DNA of 64,000 nucleotides from Hellea sp. (GTDB lineage Bacteria; Pseudomonadota; Alphaproteobacteria; Caulobacterales; Maricaulaceae): NCBI GenBank assembly GCA_020627655.1, contig JAHDGM010000002.1, positions 1 to 64,000 of the forward strand, read 5' to 3'. Shown piece by piece: positions 8,386 to 18,429 of this stretch (position 1 is its first letter; each line of letters starts with the position of its first letter). The notes under the pieces were generated by a model. It saw only the letters and a program-made list of their open reading frames with translations, ran no database searches and was not told where the DNA came from. The position numbers and the translations under genes were made by a program.

Positions 8386-9234
8386 ATGGGCCAGGAAATT
8401 GCCCGGGCAAAAATTAACCTGAACCTGCATGTAGGGAAATTGGTTGATAAAGCATCCGACAGATATTTTGGTTATCATCCATTATCCAGCTTGGTCGTGT
8501 TTGCAGATTATGGCGATGAGCTATCGTGTGAGAGGGCAGACACAACATCCCTGGCGATTAGAGGGCCATTTTCTAAAGGTCTTGAAACGGATGATAGCAA
8601 TTTGATCTTGAAGGCTTATGAGACTGTAAGAGCCCAGATTGACTTGCCACCTTTAAAATTTGAGTTGGTCAAAAACCTCCCAATAGCGTCTGGGATAGGC
8701 GGCGGCAGTGCAGACGCAGCAGCGGCACTGAGATTGTTGAAAAATTACGGGAATTTATCTGATGAAAGCTGGCATGAAATTGCTCTGTCACTGGGTGCGG
8801 ATGTCCCTGTCTGCCTTCAATCTCGAACTTGTATTATGAGCGGGATTGGTGAAAAAATCGATCTTTTACCGGCTATGGGAAGCTTACCAGCCGTTTTGGT
8901 AAATAATGGTGTCCAGGTAAGGACAGGGAAGGTTTTTGAAACTTATGACGCCGGAGATATTAGAGGTGATTTGGAGCAGCCAGTAGGGTCTTTGCTGGGG
9001 AGAGCTGTGAAGAGCCGCAATGACTTGGAATTGACTGCTTTACAGGTGGAGCCTGAAATATCTGAACTTCTCTCAGAGCTTGGAAGTGCGGAGCTTGCTC
9101 GCATGTCAGGATCTGGGGCAACGTGTTTTGGAGTTTTTGATACTACGGGTGATGCAGAAGCCGCAGCGGCAATTATATCCAAAAACTATCCTGACTGGTG
9201 GGTGCAATCGGTATTGCTTGGGGATAGTGCATGA
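8386..9234 (+). CDS. ispE: 4-diphosphocytidyl-2-C-methyl-D-erythritol kinase
   Basis: GHMP kinase phosphorylating CDP-methylerythritol in the MEP isoprenoid pathway. Seen: N-terminal AKINLNLHVG, the ATP-binding glycine loop LPIASGIGGGSADAAAALRLL (about residue 100) and the C-terminal GHMP motif MSGSGATCFG. 282 residues matches the family. It starts 2 nt after the TPR gene and overlaps the following gene by ATGA, so translational coupling is likely. The product feeds undecaprenyl and ubiquinone side chains, in line with the neighbouring WecA-like and polyprenyl synthase genes. Confidence 0.96.
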   Translation: MGQEIARAKINLNLHVGKLVDKASDRYFGYHPLSSLVVFADYGDELSCERADTTSLAIRGPFSKGLETDDSNLILKAYETVRAQIDLPPLKFELVKNLPIASGIGGGSADAAAALRLLKNYGNLSDESWHEIALSLGADVPVCLQSRTCIMSGIGEKIDLLPAMGSLPAVLVNNGVQVRTGKVFETYDAGDIRGDLEQPVGSLLGRAVKSRNDLELTALQVEPEISELLSELGSAELARMSGSGATCFGVFDTTGDAEAAAAIISKNYPDWWVQSVLLGDSA

Positions 9235-10235
9235 GTCTCACCATGTTTTTTGTTTTTGGCATCGCGGTTTCATTGGCAGTCAGTGGATTTATGGTCCTGG
9301 CCGGAATTGGTGATGTGCCGGATAACCGTTCAAATCATAAAGTTATTATCCCCACAGGTGGCGGCCTGGGTATTCTAGCCGCTCTGGGATTAATGAGCCT
9401 GTTGATCAGCCATAACGGTGTGTTGTCACCTGAATTTTCTCAAATACTGGCTTTAATATGGGCGGTTGGATTTTTGGGCCTCATGGATGATATTTATACG
9501 CTTCCAGCGATATTAAAGCTATTTGTACTGGCAGTGCTTTCAGCTGGTGCAGTCTGGGTTACGGGACCGGTCACCATATTGCCGGCAGGTCAGTTGGCTA
9601 TGTCTATTCCGCTTGTTCTTGCTGTTATTGGCTCTTTCCTTTGGGTTTTCGTAGTGACCAATATTGTCAACTTTATGGACGGTTCTAATGGATTGATGTT
9701 GGTTGTGATGGGGGTTGCAAGCAGCTGTCTGGCGGGTGTTGCGGCTGTCCTTGGCGCGGATCAAACTCCTATATTGCTGGTTATGTTAACAGCCGGAGCA
9801 ATAGGTTTGATGCCTTACAATTTTAGATCAAGAGCCCGTATTTTCGCTGGCGATGTCGGGTCTTTGACGATTGGATTTACCTATGCCGTTGCGGCGCTTT
9901 GGCTTTGCCGCGAAGCTGACGGGGCTTTACCGGTTTATATTGCACCTGTACTTATCTTGCCATTTCTCGCAGATAGTCTTTTGACCATGTTGCTTCGATT
10001 AAAGCGCGGCGAAAATTTGATGGAACCTCATCGCCAGCATTTATATCAGAGACTGATCGGTCATGGTTATTCACATATGGCTGTGGCATTTCTTTATGGA
10101 TTGGCCGGTTTGTTTTTGGCCTTGGGCTCATTATGGATAGTCCCTCAAAATGGACATCAATATATCAGCTTCATCCTGATACCATCTGCAATGTTGTTAG
10201 TGGTGTATATATTAGCGGGACGCAGGTTTAACTAA
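9231..10235 (+). CDS. MraY/WecA-family polyprenyl-phosphate sugar-1-phosphate transferase
   Basis: Multi-pass inner-membrane enzyme of 334 residues moving a sugar-1-phosphate from a UDP-sugar to undecaprenyl phosphate to start a glycan. Seen: about ten hydrophobic segments, early HKVIIPTGGGLG, GLMDDIYTL (Asp pair), NIVNFMDGSNGL, the FAGDVGSLTIGF loop and a HRQHLYQRL motif. The last is typical of WecA/WbpL-like rather than MraY proteins. It therefore probably primes O-antigen or another surface polysaccharide; the sugar is unknown. It overlaps ispE by 4 nt and its 3' end overlaps the convergent polyprenyl synthase gene by 8 nt. Confidence 0.88.
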   Translation: MSLTMFFVFGIAVSLAVSGFMVLAGIGDVPDNRSNHKVIIPTGGGLGILAALGLMSLLISHNGVLSPEFSQILALIWAVGFLGLMDDIYTLPAILKLFVLAVLSAGAVWVTGPVTILPAGQLAMSIPLVLAVIGSFLWVFVVTNIVNFMDGSNGLMLVVMGVASSCLAGVAAVLGADQTPILLVMLTAGAIGLMPYNFRSRARIFAGDVGSLTIGFTYAVAALWLCREADGALPVYIAPVLILPFLADSLLTMLLRLKRGENLMEPHRQHLYQRLIGHGYSHMAVAFLYGLAGLFLALGSLWIVPQNGHQYISFILIPSAMLLVVYILAGRRFN

Positions 10236-11244
10236 CCCTGTCAACCACATAGTCAGAAAGCTCTTCCAGCGTTGAGCGCCACTCGGAAGGGGCAAAGATT
10301 TCGAGTGTCTGACGTGCCTGACTTGAGTAATGACGGGCCAGCTCAATTGTAGCATCCAAAGAGCCGGTACGGCGTAATATGGATACAGCCTTTTCGAGAT
10401 CTGTTTCGTCTTGCTTGTGATCCGCAATAACTTTTGTCCAAAAGGCTAATTCATCCTCATCGGCTTTGGCAATTGCGCGGATAACGGGCAAAGTGAGTTT
10501 CCCTTCACGGAAATCATCGCCAACGCTTTTTCCAAGCGCGCTTTCAAATCCGCCATAATCCAAGGCGTCGTCGACAAGCTGGAAGGCAATGCCGAGATTC
10601 TGCCCATAGCGCCGCAGCGCTTCTTTTTCAGAGTCAGGTCGATCAGAAATGACAGGAGAGACTTCGCAGGCTGCTGCAAACAGCGCCGCAGTCTTGGCAC
10701 CGATGACGTGCATATAGGTTTCTTCAGGCATATCAACTTTGCGCAGTGCAGCGAGCTGATGTACCTCACCTTCGGCAATGATGGATGATGCAGTGGATAA
10801 AATATCTAGTGCTGTCAGCGAACCTGTTTCAACCATCAGGTTAAAGGCGCGTGCAAATAGAAAATCCCCGACCAGAATAGAAGCGGAATTGCCCCAGATA
10901 CGATTGGCGACTTTTTGGCCGCGGCGTAAATCGCTTTCATCGATAACATCATCATGCAGGAGCGTCGCGCTGTGAATAAATTCCACCGCAGCTGCAAGTT
11001 TTTGATGCGCAGTTTCAACGCCGCCGCATAAATGGGCACAGGCAATTGTCAGCAAAGGTCGCAGCCTTTTGCCGCCAGCCTCAACCAGGTGTTGGGCCAG
11101 ATCCGGTATCATACCGACCGGGCTTTGCATGCGCTCAAGAATAATGGCGTTCACATCCTTCATGTCATCGGTGGCCAGCAAGGCCAGATGCTCAGCAGGA
11201 TTGGCAGTATGGGCACTTTTTTTGATATGCGCTGGTGCGTTCAA
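10228..11244 (-). CDS. ispB: Polyprenyl diphosphate synthase (octaprenyl-type)
   Basis: Trans-prenyltransferase building the ubiquinone side chain from IPP and an allylic primer. Seen: GGKRLRP near residue 60, first Asp-rich motif LLHDDVIDESDLRRG, second FQLVDDALDYGG, and Lys residues in GKSVGDDFREGKLTLP. The call of octaprenyl type rests on overall resemblance to alphaproteobacterial quinone synthases; chain length cannot be read. The start at 11244 is TTG, preceded by AGGA at useful spacing. The next Met is at residue 28. It is divergent from the DUF2007 gene. Confidence 0.9.
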   Translation of the reverse strand: MNAPAHIKKSAHTANPAEHLALLATDDMKDVNAIILERMQSPVGMIPDLAQHLVEAGGKRLRPLLTIACAHLCGGVETAHQKLAAAVEFIHSATLLHDDVIDESDLRRGQKVANRIWGNSASILVGDFLFARAFNLMVETGSLTALDILSTASSIIAEGEVHQLAALRKVDMPEETYMHVIGAKTAALFAAACEVSPVISDRPDSEKEALRRYGQNLGIAFQLVDDALDYGGFESALGKSVGDDFREGKLTLPVIRAIAKADEDELAFWTKVIADHKQDETDLEKAVSILRRTGSLDATIELARHYSSQARQTLEIFAPSEWRSTLEELSDYVVDRVS

Positions 11245-11336
11245 GCGGGCTTCCTATTTTTCTCTCCACTGCTAAGATAGTCTCTATAAAAGAACGGGGC
11301 AAGAGAAATAGGGGCGTGAAGACGCCGCAGGACATT

Positions 11337-11564
11337 ATGATAACACTGATTGCGACCACAAATCCCGTAACACTCAATTTTGCTGAAGTGCTCCTACGCT
11401 CAGAGGATATTGAGAGCTTTATCATGGATGCGAATATGAGCCTAATGGAGGGGTCTATTGGGATAATCCCGCGCCGGCTTTGTGTGGTCAAAGAGGATTA
11501 TCAGGCTGCAATCGAGCTTCTGGAAGCTGCAGATTTAGGGCCAGAAATTTACCGAGATAGTTAG
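11337..11564 (+). CDS. DUF2007 family small protein
   Basis: 75-residue protein from the ATG at 11337; the ORF track's 34 extra N-terminal residues do not look conserved. The pattern LIATTNPVTLNFAEVLLRSEDIESFIMDANMS followed by GSIGIIPRRLCVV is the DUF2007 (putative signal-transducing, GlnB-like fold) signature, often found next to polyprenyl synthase or glyQ in Alphaproteobacteria. Function is not established. It sits 77 nt before glyQ, in the same direction. Confidence 0.82.
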   Translation: MITLIATTNPVTLNFAEVLLRSEDIESFIMDANMSLMEGSIGIIPRRLCVVKEDYQAAIELLEAADLGPEIYRDS

Positions 11565-11641
11565 CGCGGCTTTCCGCTCAATAATGCTTGAAATTACGAA
11601 CTATCCTTATAGGTTGCGCCCAAACGCAGCTGAGCAAAACC

Positions 11642-12556
11642 ATGGCGAAAACCGAGTCGAAATCATTATCATTTCAAGGCCTGATCCTGACCTTACAGAA
11701 TTACTGGGCTGATAAGGGATGCACAATTTTGCAACCCTTTGATCTTGAAGTGGGTGCGGGAACATTACACCCAGCTACGGTTTTAAGATCACTTGGGCCC
11801 AAACCCTGGAACGTAGCCTATGTTCAGCCGTCTCGCCGTCCCGCAGATGGACGTTATGGAGAGAATCCCAATCGCCTGCAGCATTACTATCAATATCAGG
11901 TTATAATGAAGCCAAACCCGCCCAATATGCAGGATCTTTATTTAGGATCGCTGGATGCTATCGGGATTGATCGGGAATTGCATGACATCAGATTTGTTGA
12001 AGATGATTGGGAAAACCCAACAGTTGGAGCATGGGGCCTAGGCTGGGAAGTCTGGTGCGATGGTATGGAAGTCTCACAATATACCTATTTCCAGCAAGTG
12101 GGTGGTCTGGATGTAGATCTGGTTTCCGGCGAGCTTACCTATGGGCTTGAGCGCTTGGCCATGTATGTGCAGGGTGTTGAAAATGTGTATGATCTGGTAT
12201 TCACAGACGCAACCGATACTACGCCAGAAGTGCTGTACGGAGATGTATTTCACCAAAATGAAGTGCAGCAATCCACTTATAATTTTGAGCACGCTGATAC
12301 GGAGAGGCTTCTTCGCTGGTTCGAAGATAGCGAGCGTGAATGCAAGTACCTGCTCGCTCTTGAAAAACCTCTTCCGCTGCCAGCTTATGAATATGCGCTC
12401 AAGGCGTCGCATTTATTTAATTTGCTGGATGCGCGCGGTGTGGTTTCACCAACTCAGCGACAGGAATATATTAAACGTGTCCGCGATCTGGCCAGAGGTT
12501 GCGCTGAATCCTACGTGGCCATTGACGCAGCTATTCCTGCCAAGGCGTGGAGATAG
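11642..12556 (+). CDS. glyQ: Glycine-tRNA ligase alpha subunit
   Basis: Catalytic subunit of the bacterial (alpha-beta)2 glycyl-tRNA synthetase. Seen: [37 protein letters not shown] at the N-terminus, [22 protein letters not shown] and [11 protein letters not shown], all diagnostic. The ORF track starts at 11588, but family alignment favours the ATG at 11642, giving 304 residues. glyS begins 2 nt after the stop, and the pair forms one operon. Confidence 0.97.
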   Translation: MAKTESKSLSFQGLILTLQNYWADKGCTILQPFDLEVGAGTLHPATVLRSLGPKPWNVAYVQPSRRPADGRYGENPNRLQHYYQYQVIMKPNPPNMQDLYLGSLDAIGIDRELHDIRFVEDDWENPTVGAWGLGWEVWCDGMEVSQYTYFQQVGGLDVDLVSGELTYGLERLAMYVQGVENVYDLVFTDATDTTPEVLYGDVFHQNEVQQSTYNFEHADTERLLRWFEDSERECKYLLALEKPLPLPAYEYALKASHLFNLLDARGVVSPTQRQEYIKRVRDLARGCAESYVAIDAAIPAKAWR

Positions 12557-12558
12557 GC

Positions 12559-14661
12559 ATGACGGAATTCTTGTTTGAAATCTTTTGCGAAGAAATCCCG
12601 GCGCGCATGCAAAAGCGGGCTGCCGAGGATCTGCGCAAGCTGTTAATTGAAGGTTTGAGTAAATCCGGTCTTAGTATTGATAACGCTCACCACTGGGCGG
12701 GGCCAAGGCGGATCGGGTTTAAAGCTGATATTCCGGCTAAGAGTCCGGACATCAGTGATGAACGCAAGGGCCCGCGGGTTGGCGCGCCCGAGCAGGCACT
12801 GGCTGGATTTATGAAAGCTGCGGGTCTGTCTGATATTTCCGAAGCCATGATAAAGGATGATAAAAAAGGCCAGTTCTATGTGGCCAAGATCGAGAAGCGT
12901 GGGCGGGCCTCTGCCGATATCATTAAAGATATCATTCCCGAGGTGATGAATAGCTTTCCGTGGCCGAAAAGTATGAAGTCAGGAAGCACAACATTTCGCT
13001 GGGTGCGTCCCTTGCAAAGTATGATCTGCTTGTTGGACGGTGAGGTCATTCCCGTTGAAGCTGGCGGCATCACGGCAGGCGACAGCACAGAAGGCCACCG
13101 CCAGCATGGGCGAGGACCTTTCACAATTAAATCTTTTGCGGATTATAAAAAGCAGCTCGAAGGTAAAGGTCATGTGCTTTTGGACATGGCGGATCGTAAA
13201 GCCAAAATTGCAGCAGATGCTAAGGCATTGTGTGAAAAAGCTGGTCTGGAACTTGTTGCGGATGAGGGCTTGTTAAATGAGGTTGCAGGTTTGGCCGAGT
13301 GGCCGGTTGTTATATTAGGAGATATGGATCCGGCCTTTTTGGAGCTGCCCGGGGAGGTGATCCGGCTTTCAATGCGCGACCATCAAAAATATTTTGCGGT
13401 TCGCGATCCGAAAACGGGTTCTTTAGCCCCTAATTTTATTGTCGTTGCTAATCAAATAGCGCCGGATGGCGGGAAGGCTATCTCTGCGGGAAATAGTCGG
13501 GTTTTGTCGGCCCGGCTGGCGGATGCTCGCTTTTTCCAAAGTGAAGACGCAAAATCAAAGCTCGAGGACTATTATGACAAGCTTGATACGGTTGTGTTCC
13601 ACAAGAAGCTTGGCTCAATCAAAGATAAGGCAGAGCGGGTCGCTGCACTGGCTCGGGAACTGGCTTCTAAAACGCGCGCTGACGCAAATAAAGCCGAACA
13701 GGCGGCCAAGCTTGCCAAATGTGACCTGGTTACACAGACGGTCATCGAATTTACCTCCTTGCAGGGACAGATCGGCCGATTAATGTATGAACGCGAAGGT
13801 GGTGATAAAGATATCGCTATCGCTATTGAAGATCATTATCGGCCGCAGGGTCCTTCAGATACAGTCCCGTCAAATCCAGTAGCTGTCGCAGTCGCGCTCG
13901 CTGACAAAATCGATACTCTGGTTGGATTTTGGGCTATTGATGAGCGGCCAACAGGGTCAAAAGATCCTTATGCCCTTAGGCGCGCTGCGCTCGGTTTGGT
14001 GCGCATTATTTTAGATAATGAGCTTAGGCTGGATTTGTCTAAAACACTGCTCAAGGCTTGGGCTGTAATGGAAATGGAAAACTTGGCTGATGGCGAGACA
14101 GGGCGGTTGTCTGATGCGGCGATAAGCGGTGACGAGCAAAGCGCTATTGAAAACCTGGTTAGCTTTATCATTGACCGTTTAAAAGTGCATTTACGCGAAC
14201 AAGGTGTACGGCATGATCTTATTGATGCGGTGTTTGCTTTAGGTGAGGACGATCTGGTCGCTATTGTGAACCGTGTTGAAGCTCTGCAGGCGTTCTTGGA
14301 TACAGATGATGGTGAGAATTTGCTGGCAGGCTATAAACGTGCAGCTAATATCTTAAAAGCCGAAGGTAAAAAAGGGGATTTACCAAGCGGCGACCCCCAT
14401 AAAGGTAGTCAAGCAGAGGAAACAGCGCTGTTTGAGGCATTATCACAAGCTCGACCAAAAATAGATAAGGCTTTGGAGTCAGAAGATTATAGCAAGGCCA
14501 TGAGCGCGCTGGCCATTTTACGGGATCCCATTGATTCCTTCTTTGACGGGGTAATGGTCAATTCTGACGATGAGAAAGAACGTGGAAATCGTTTAAGACT
14601 CCTTCAGTCAATTCATGATACGGCAGGACAAATAGCAAATTTTGATTCCGTAGAGGGATAG
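12559..14661 (+). CDS. glyS: Glycine-tRNA ligase beta subunit
   Basis: 700-residue tRNA-binding partner of GlyQ. Seen: N-terminal EFLFEIFCEEIPARMQ, RLSMRDHQKYFAV, the ARFFQSEDAKSKLEDYYDKLDTVVFHKKLGS stretch, and the HD-like region with IEDHYRPQGPSD; a C-terminal anticodon-binding-like region follows. The ATG at 12559 is chosen because TEFLFEIF is the conserved start; the upstream ATG at 12547 lies inside glyQ. It is followed 8 nt later by ppdK, whose own strong ribosome site suggests independent translation. Confidence 0.97.
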   Translation: MTEFLFEIFCEEIPARMQKRAAEDLRKLLIEGLSKSGLSIDNAHHWAGPRRIGFKADIPAKSPDISDERKGPRVGAPEQALAGFMKAAGLSDISEAMIKDDKKGQFYVAKIEKRGRASADIIKDIIPEVMNSFPWPKSMKSGSTTFRWVRPLQSMICLLDGEVIPVEAGGITAGDSTEGHRQHGRGPFTIKSFADYKKQLEGKGHVLLDMADRKAKIAADAKALCEKAGLELVADEGLLNEVAGLAEWPVVILGDMDPAFLELPGEVIRLSMRDHQKYFAVRDPKTGSLAPNFIVVANQIAPDGGKAISAGNSRVLSARLADARFFQSEDAKSKLEDYYDKLDTVVFHKKLGSIKDKAERVAALARELASKTRADANKAEQAAKLAKCDLVTQTVIEFTSLQGQIGRLMYEREGGDKDIAIAIEDHYRPQGPSDTVPSNPVAVAVALADKIDTLVGFWAIDERPTGSKDPYALRRAALGLVRIILDNELRLDLSKTLLKAWAVMEMENLADGETGRLSDAAISGDEQSAIENLVSFIIDRLKVHLREQGVRHDLIDAVFALGEDDLVAIVNRVEALQAFLDTDDGENLLAGYKRAANILKAEGKKGDLPSGDPHKGSQAEETALFEALSQARPKIDKALESEDYSKAMSALAILRDPIDSFFDGVMVNSDDEKERGNRLRLLQSIHDTAGQIANFDSVEG

Positions 14662-14669
14662 AGGTAATC

Positions 14670-17324
14670 ATGACAAAATGGGTTTACGCATTTGGTGGGG
14701 GCGATGCGGACGGTGACACGTCAATGAAGAACCTTTTAGGCGGAAAAGGCGCTAATCTTGCTGAGATGGCGTCCTTAGGTCTCCCGGTACCGCCAGGCTA
14801 TACGCTGACAACTGATGTCTGTACGTCATATTACGATAATAACAAAAACTATCCGGACGAACTCCCGGCGCAAATGGAAGCCGGGCTCAAACATATTGAG
14901 GCTTTAACCGGCAAAAAGTTTGGCGACGTTGCGAACCCACTTCTTGTTTCTGTGCGCTCAGGCGCGCGAGCGTCCATGCCGGGCATGATGGATACGGTTC
15001 TTAACCTAGGTTTGAATGATGAAACCGTGGAAGGTTTGGCCTCGTTATCCGGGGACCGTCGTTTTGCCCTTGATAGCTATCGACGTTTTATCACCATGTA
15101 TGCCGATGTTGTCATGGGGGTTCATCATCATACGTTTGACGATATTTTGGAACAGCACAAAGACAATCAGGGTTATATGCTGGACACAGAGCTGACCGCT
15201 GATGATTGGGTCAGTTTGATTGAAAAATACAAGCAAGCTGTTCACGATGAACTAGGCCGGGATTTTCCTCAAGATCCTAAAGATCAACTCTGGGGAGCTA
15301 TCGATGCTGTCTTCGGATCATGGATGAATGATCGCGCCATTGTGTATCGTCGTCTCAATGATATTCCGGCGGAGTGGGGCACAGCGGTCAATGTTCAGGC
15401 TATGGTCTTTGGTAATATGGGTGAAACCTCTGCTACCGGCGTGGCCTTTACCCGTGATCCTTCAACGGGCGCCAACAAGTATTATGGCGAGTTTTTGATC
15501 AATGCTCAGGGTGAAGATGTCGTGGCGGGGATAAGAACGCCGCAAACATTGACCAAAAATGCGCGTGAGGAAATGGGAGAGACTGCCCCTTCAATGGAGG
15601 AAGCTTTACCAGAAGTGTATGAGCAGCTAGCAAAAACTTTTGAGCGCCTCGAAGCCCATTACCGGGATATGCAGGATATTGAGTTTACGGTAGAGCAGGG
15701 CAAGTTATGGCTTTTGCAAACGCGGACGGGGAAACGTACGGCCCGCGCTGCCCTGAAAATAGCAGTGGACATGGCTGGTGCTGGGCAAATTACCAGGCGG
15801 GAAGCTGTTCAGCGTATTGATCCTATGTCTCTGGATCAACTTTTGCACCCGACATTAGACCCCAATGCACCACGTGATGTGATTGCCATGGGATTGCCGG
15901 CTTCGCCGGGGGCTGCCATTGGTGAAGTTGTCTTCAGTTCCGATGAAGCTGAAAGCCTGGCTAAAGGTGGTCACAAAGTTATCCTGGTTCGTATTGAAAC
16001 CAGTCCCGAAGATATTCATGGTATGCATGCTGCTGAAGCTATTGTTACAGCCCGCGGTGGGATGACATCACATGCAGCGGTGGTTGCGCGCGGCATGGGG
16101 ACGCCCTGCGTATCCGGCGCTGGCGATATCAGAATAAATTATGAAGAGCAGCAATTCTCCGTTGCTGGTCGTGTTATTAAAAAGGGCGAAATCGTTACGG
16201 TCGATGGAGCCACTGGCCAAGTCTTTGCCGGATCTGTTGACATGATTCAGCCTGAACTCTCTGGGGATTTCGCTAAAATTATGGCGTGGGCTGATGAATT
16301 CCGAACGCTGGAAGTTCGCACCAATGCCGAAACCCCAACTGACGTAAAAACCGCCGTTGACTTTGGCGCCGAGGGAATTGGCCTTTGCCGGACAGAACAT
16401 ATGTTCTTTGAAGCCGATCGACTGAGCTATTTCCGGGAAATGATTTTGGCTTCTGATAAGGCGGGCCGGGAAGAGGCTTTGTCCAAAATTCTGCCCGTGC
16501 AGCGCGATGACTTCGCGGCTATTTTCAGAATCATGGAAAACAGGCCTTGTACCATTCGGTTGCTGGATCCACCCCTTCATGAATTTCTACCCCATACAGA
16601 AGCGGACATTGAAAATGTTGCATCTGCTACTGGAATATCAACCGGTGAATTAATGGCCCGAGCGCGCGAACTTCATGAAAGCAATCCAATGCTCGGACAC
16701 AGAGGATGTCGTTTAGGTATTTCTTATCCAGAAATTTATGAAATGCAGGCTCGCGCTATTTTTGAAGCACAAAAACTGGTTGAGAATGAAACAAAAATCC
16801 GGCCAATTGCCGAAATAATGATTCCATTGGTGTCATCGGCCAAAGAACTTGAAATCCTCAAAAATGCCATTGAGCGCGTGGCCAAAGACGTTGGCGGGGT
16901 TGAATTTACCGTTGGGACAATGATTGAGTTGCCTCGAGCAGCCTTACGGGCTGGCGATATTGCTGAGCATGCAGCGTTTTTCTCATTTGGGACTAATGAT
17001 CTGACTCAGACTACATTTGGATTGTCGCGCGATGATGCCGGCAAGTTTCTGCCCGACTATGTCTCCCAGGGAATTATGGAGAAGGACCCGTTTGTAACCC
17101 TTGATCAGGACGGTGTCGGTGATTTGATCGCTATCGCTAAAGAGCGGGGCCGATCAACCCGACCGGATATTAAACTGGGTATTTGCGGCGAACATGGCGG
17201 CGACCCGGCGTCTATCGCTTTCTGTCATGAAACAGGCTTAAATTATGTGTCCTGTTCACCCTATAGGGTGCCCATTGCACGTCTTTCAGCTGCACAAGCG
17301 GCCATTTCTGCAGCCGAATCGTAA
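14670..17324 (+). CDS. ppdK: Pyruvate, phosphate dikinase
   Basis: Interconverts pyruvate + ATP + Pi and PEP + AMP + PPi. 884 residues, full length. N-terminal ATP-grasp half with GGKGANLAEMASLGLPVPPGYTLTT and RSGARASMPGMMDT; central phospho-His domain with GGMTSHAAVVARGMGTPCV; C-terminal PEP/pyruvate TIM barrel with GICGEHGGDP carrying the catalytic Cys. AGAGG precedes the ATG at 14670. The position after glyS is common in Alphaproteobacteria. It probably supports gluconeogenesis from C2-C4 substrates produced by beta-oxidation. Confidence 0.97.
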   Translation: MTKWVYAFGGGDADGDTSMKNLLGGKGANLAEMASLGLPVPPGYTLTTDVCTSYYDNNKNYPDELPAQMEAGLKHIEALTGKKFGDVANPLLVSVRSGARASMPGMMDTVLNLGLNDETVEGLASLSGDRRFALDSYRRFITMYADVVMGVHHHTFDDILEQHKDNQGYMLDTELTADDWVSLIEKYKQAVHDELGRDFPQDPKDQLWGAIDAVFGSWMNDRAIVYRRLNDIPAEWGTAVNVQAMVFGNMGETSATGVAFTRDPSTGANKYYGEFLINAQGEDVVAGIRTPQTLTKNAREEMGETAPSMEEALPEVYEQLAKTFERLEAHYRDMQDIEFTVEQGKLWLLQTRTGKRTARAALKIAVDMAGAGQITRREAVQRIDPMSLDQLLHPTLDPNAPRDVIAMGLPASPGAAIGEVVFSSDEAESLAKGGHKVILVRIETSPEDIHGMHAAEAIVTARGGMTSHAAVVARGMGTPCVSGAGDIRINYEEQQFSVAGRVIKKGEIVTVDGATGQVFAGSVDMIQPELSGDFAKIMAWADEFRTLEVRTNAETPTDVKTAVDFGAEGIGLCRTEHMFFEADRLSYFREMILASDKAGREEALSKILPVQRDDFAAIFRIMENRPCTIRLLDPPLHEFLPHTEADIENVASATGISTGELMARARELHESNPMLGHRGCRLGISYPEIYEMQARAIFEAQKLVENETKIRPIAEIMIPLVSSAKELEILKNAIERVAKDVGGVEFTVGTMIELPRAALRAGDIAEHAAFFSFGTNDLTQTTFGLSRDDAGKFLPDYVSQGIMEKDPFVTLDQDGVGDLIAIAKERGRSTRPDIKLGICGEHGGDPASIAFCHETGLNYVSCSPYRVPIARLSAAQAAISAAES

Positions 17325-17452
17325 TATTATTTTAACTATAAAGCGGGCATTCGTGTTTATGATCACGGTCTGGCATGGTTTTAGTATGGTATTACTAAAG
17401 TATGAATTCAGGCCTTGTAAATCATAGGGAGAAGCTATAAACCCCGCGCCGC

Positions 17453-18133
17453 ATGACTAAATATAGTACACATATCGCTGCTTTGGGCACGACGTTGACA
17501 GCACTTATTGCCGCTACGATAGCGTTTCCAGTAATCGCTGAGACATCTCGAGAGAATGATACAGCATCGCGTGTTGCTGAAGTTTTAGCGGCTCCGGCAG
17601 TGAGTGTAGACGCTCAAAACTGGTTGCAAGGCCCTGTTGATACGCTATTGGTTAGTCAAAGTGCTACATTTATCGCTGAAAACCTTGAAAAAGCGTCCGA
17701 TCGGATATGTTTGGCTGAAGCTGTATATTATGAAGCCCGTTCCGAAACAAAAGCTGGGCAACGTGCTGTAGCAGAGGTTGTCATGAACCGAGTGGATAAC
17801 AAGCACTTCCCATCAACAGTTTGTGATGTTGTTTATGAAGGTTCAGAGCGCCAGACTGGATGCCAGTTTAGTTTTACCTGTGACGGTTCTATGGATATCA
17901 CGCCCAAGGGGAAAGCCTGGAAGCGTTCATTAGATATTGCTGATTTGGTTCTGTCAGGAGGGCATCACCCTATCACCAACCGCGCCACGCATTATCATAC
18001 AACGGAAGTAACGCCGAAATGGTCTGATACTATGCGGATGACGCGACATGTAGGATCACATGTTTTCTACCGCTTTGCCCCGCGAAATTATAAACCATCC
18101 GAACCGATGGTTCTGATGGCGCCGCCAATTTAA
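17453..18133 (+). CDS. SleB-family cell wall hydrolase
   Basis: 226 residues with an N-terminal signal or anchor segment (about 8-30). The catalytic domain begins at ICLAEAVYYEARSETKAGQRAVAEVVMNRV, the Hydrolase_2/SleB signature with the acidic catalytic Glu, followed by CDVVYEG and GCQFSFTCDG. Members are lytic transglycosylase-like peptidoglycan hydrolases. In a non-sporulating alphaproteobacterium the role is probably wall turnover or cell separation (inference). It is monocistronic and ends 2 nt from the convergent yciI-type gene with no visible terminator. Confidence 0.85.
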   Translation: MTKYSTHIAALGTTLTALIAATIAFPVIAETSRENDTASRVAEVLAAPAVSVDAQNWLQGPVDTLLVSQSATFIAENLEKASDRICLAEAVYYEARSETKAGQRAVAEVVMNRVDNKHFPSTVCDVVYEGSERQTGCQFSFTCDGSMDITPKGKAWKRSLDIADLVLSGGHHPITNRATHYHTTEVTPKWSDTMRMTRHVGSHVFYRFAPRNYKPSEPMVLMAPPI

Positions 18134-18135
18134 TT

Positions 18136-18429
18136 TCAGGCTTCAGGCGCTCCAATAGCCCAAATGTAAGCTTTTATCATTGTTGATGCCGTCAGCCCCG
18201 CGTGACGATATGGATCGGCTTCTAGCCATGTTTTGACCTGATCTTTGCTATCAGCTTCTACGATCAACATAGACCCTCGCATCACTTCAGCATCATCGAG
18301 CCATGGCCCAGCGGTCAAAAGCTTTACATGCTTAGTTTCGGTCTTAAGCCAGTTTATATGAGCCTCTCGGTTCGCTTGCCGAATATCCAGGCTGCTGGGT
18401 TTGTCTTCAGTGTAAATGATAAATTTCAT
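18136..18429 (-). CDS. YciI family protein
   Basis: 97-residue protein of the YciI/YCII-related ferredoxin-like fold. Seen: start [29 protein letters not shown] and a C-terminal ADPYRHAGL segment with the conserved DP..AGL. Biochemical function is uncertain for the family. It overlaps the gpsA stop by ATGA, forming the third gene of tsaD-gpsA-yciI, an order known from Caulobacterales and relatives. Confidence 0.85.
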   Translation of the reverse strand: MKFIIYTEDKPSSLDIRQANREAHINWLKTETKHVKLLTAGPWLDDAEVMRGSMLIVEADSKDQVKTWLEADPYRHAGLTASTMIKAYIWAIGAPEA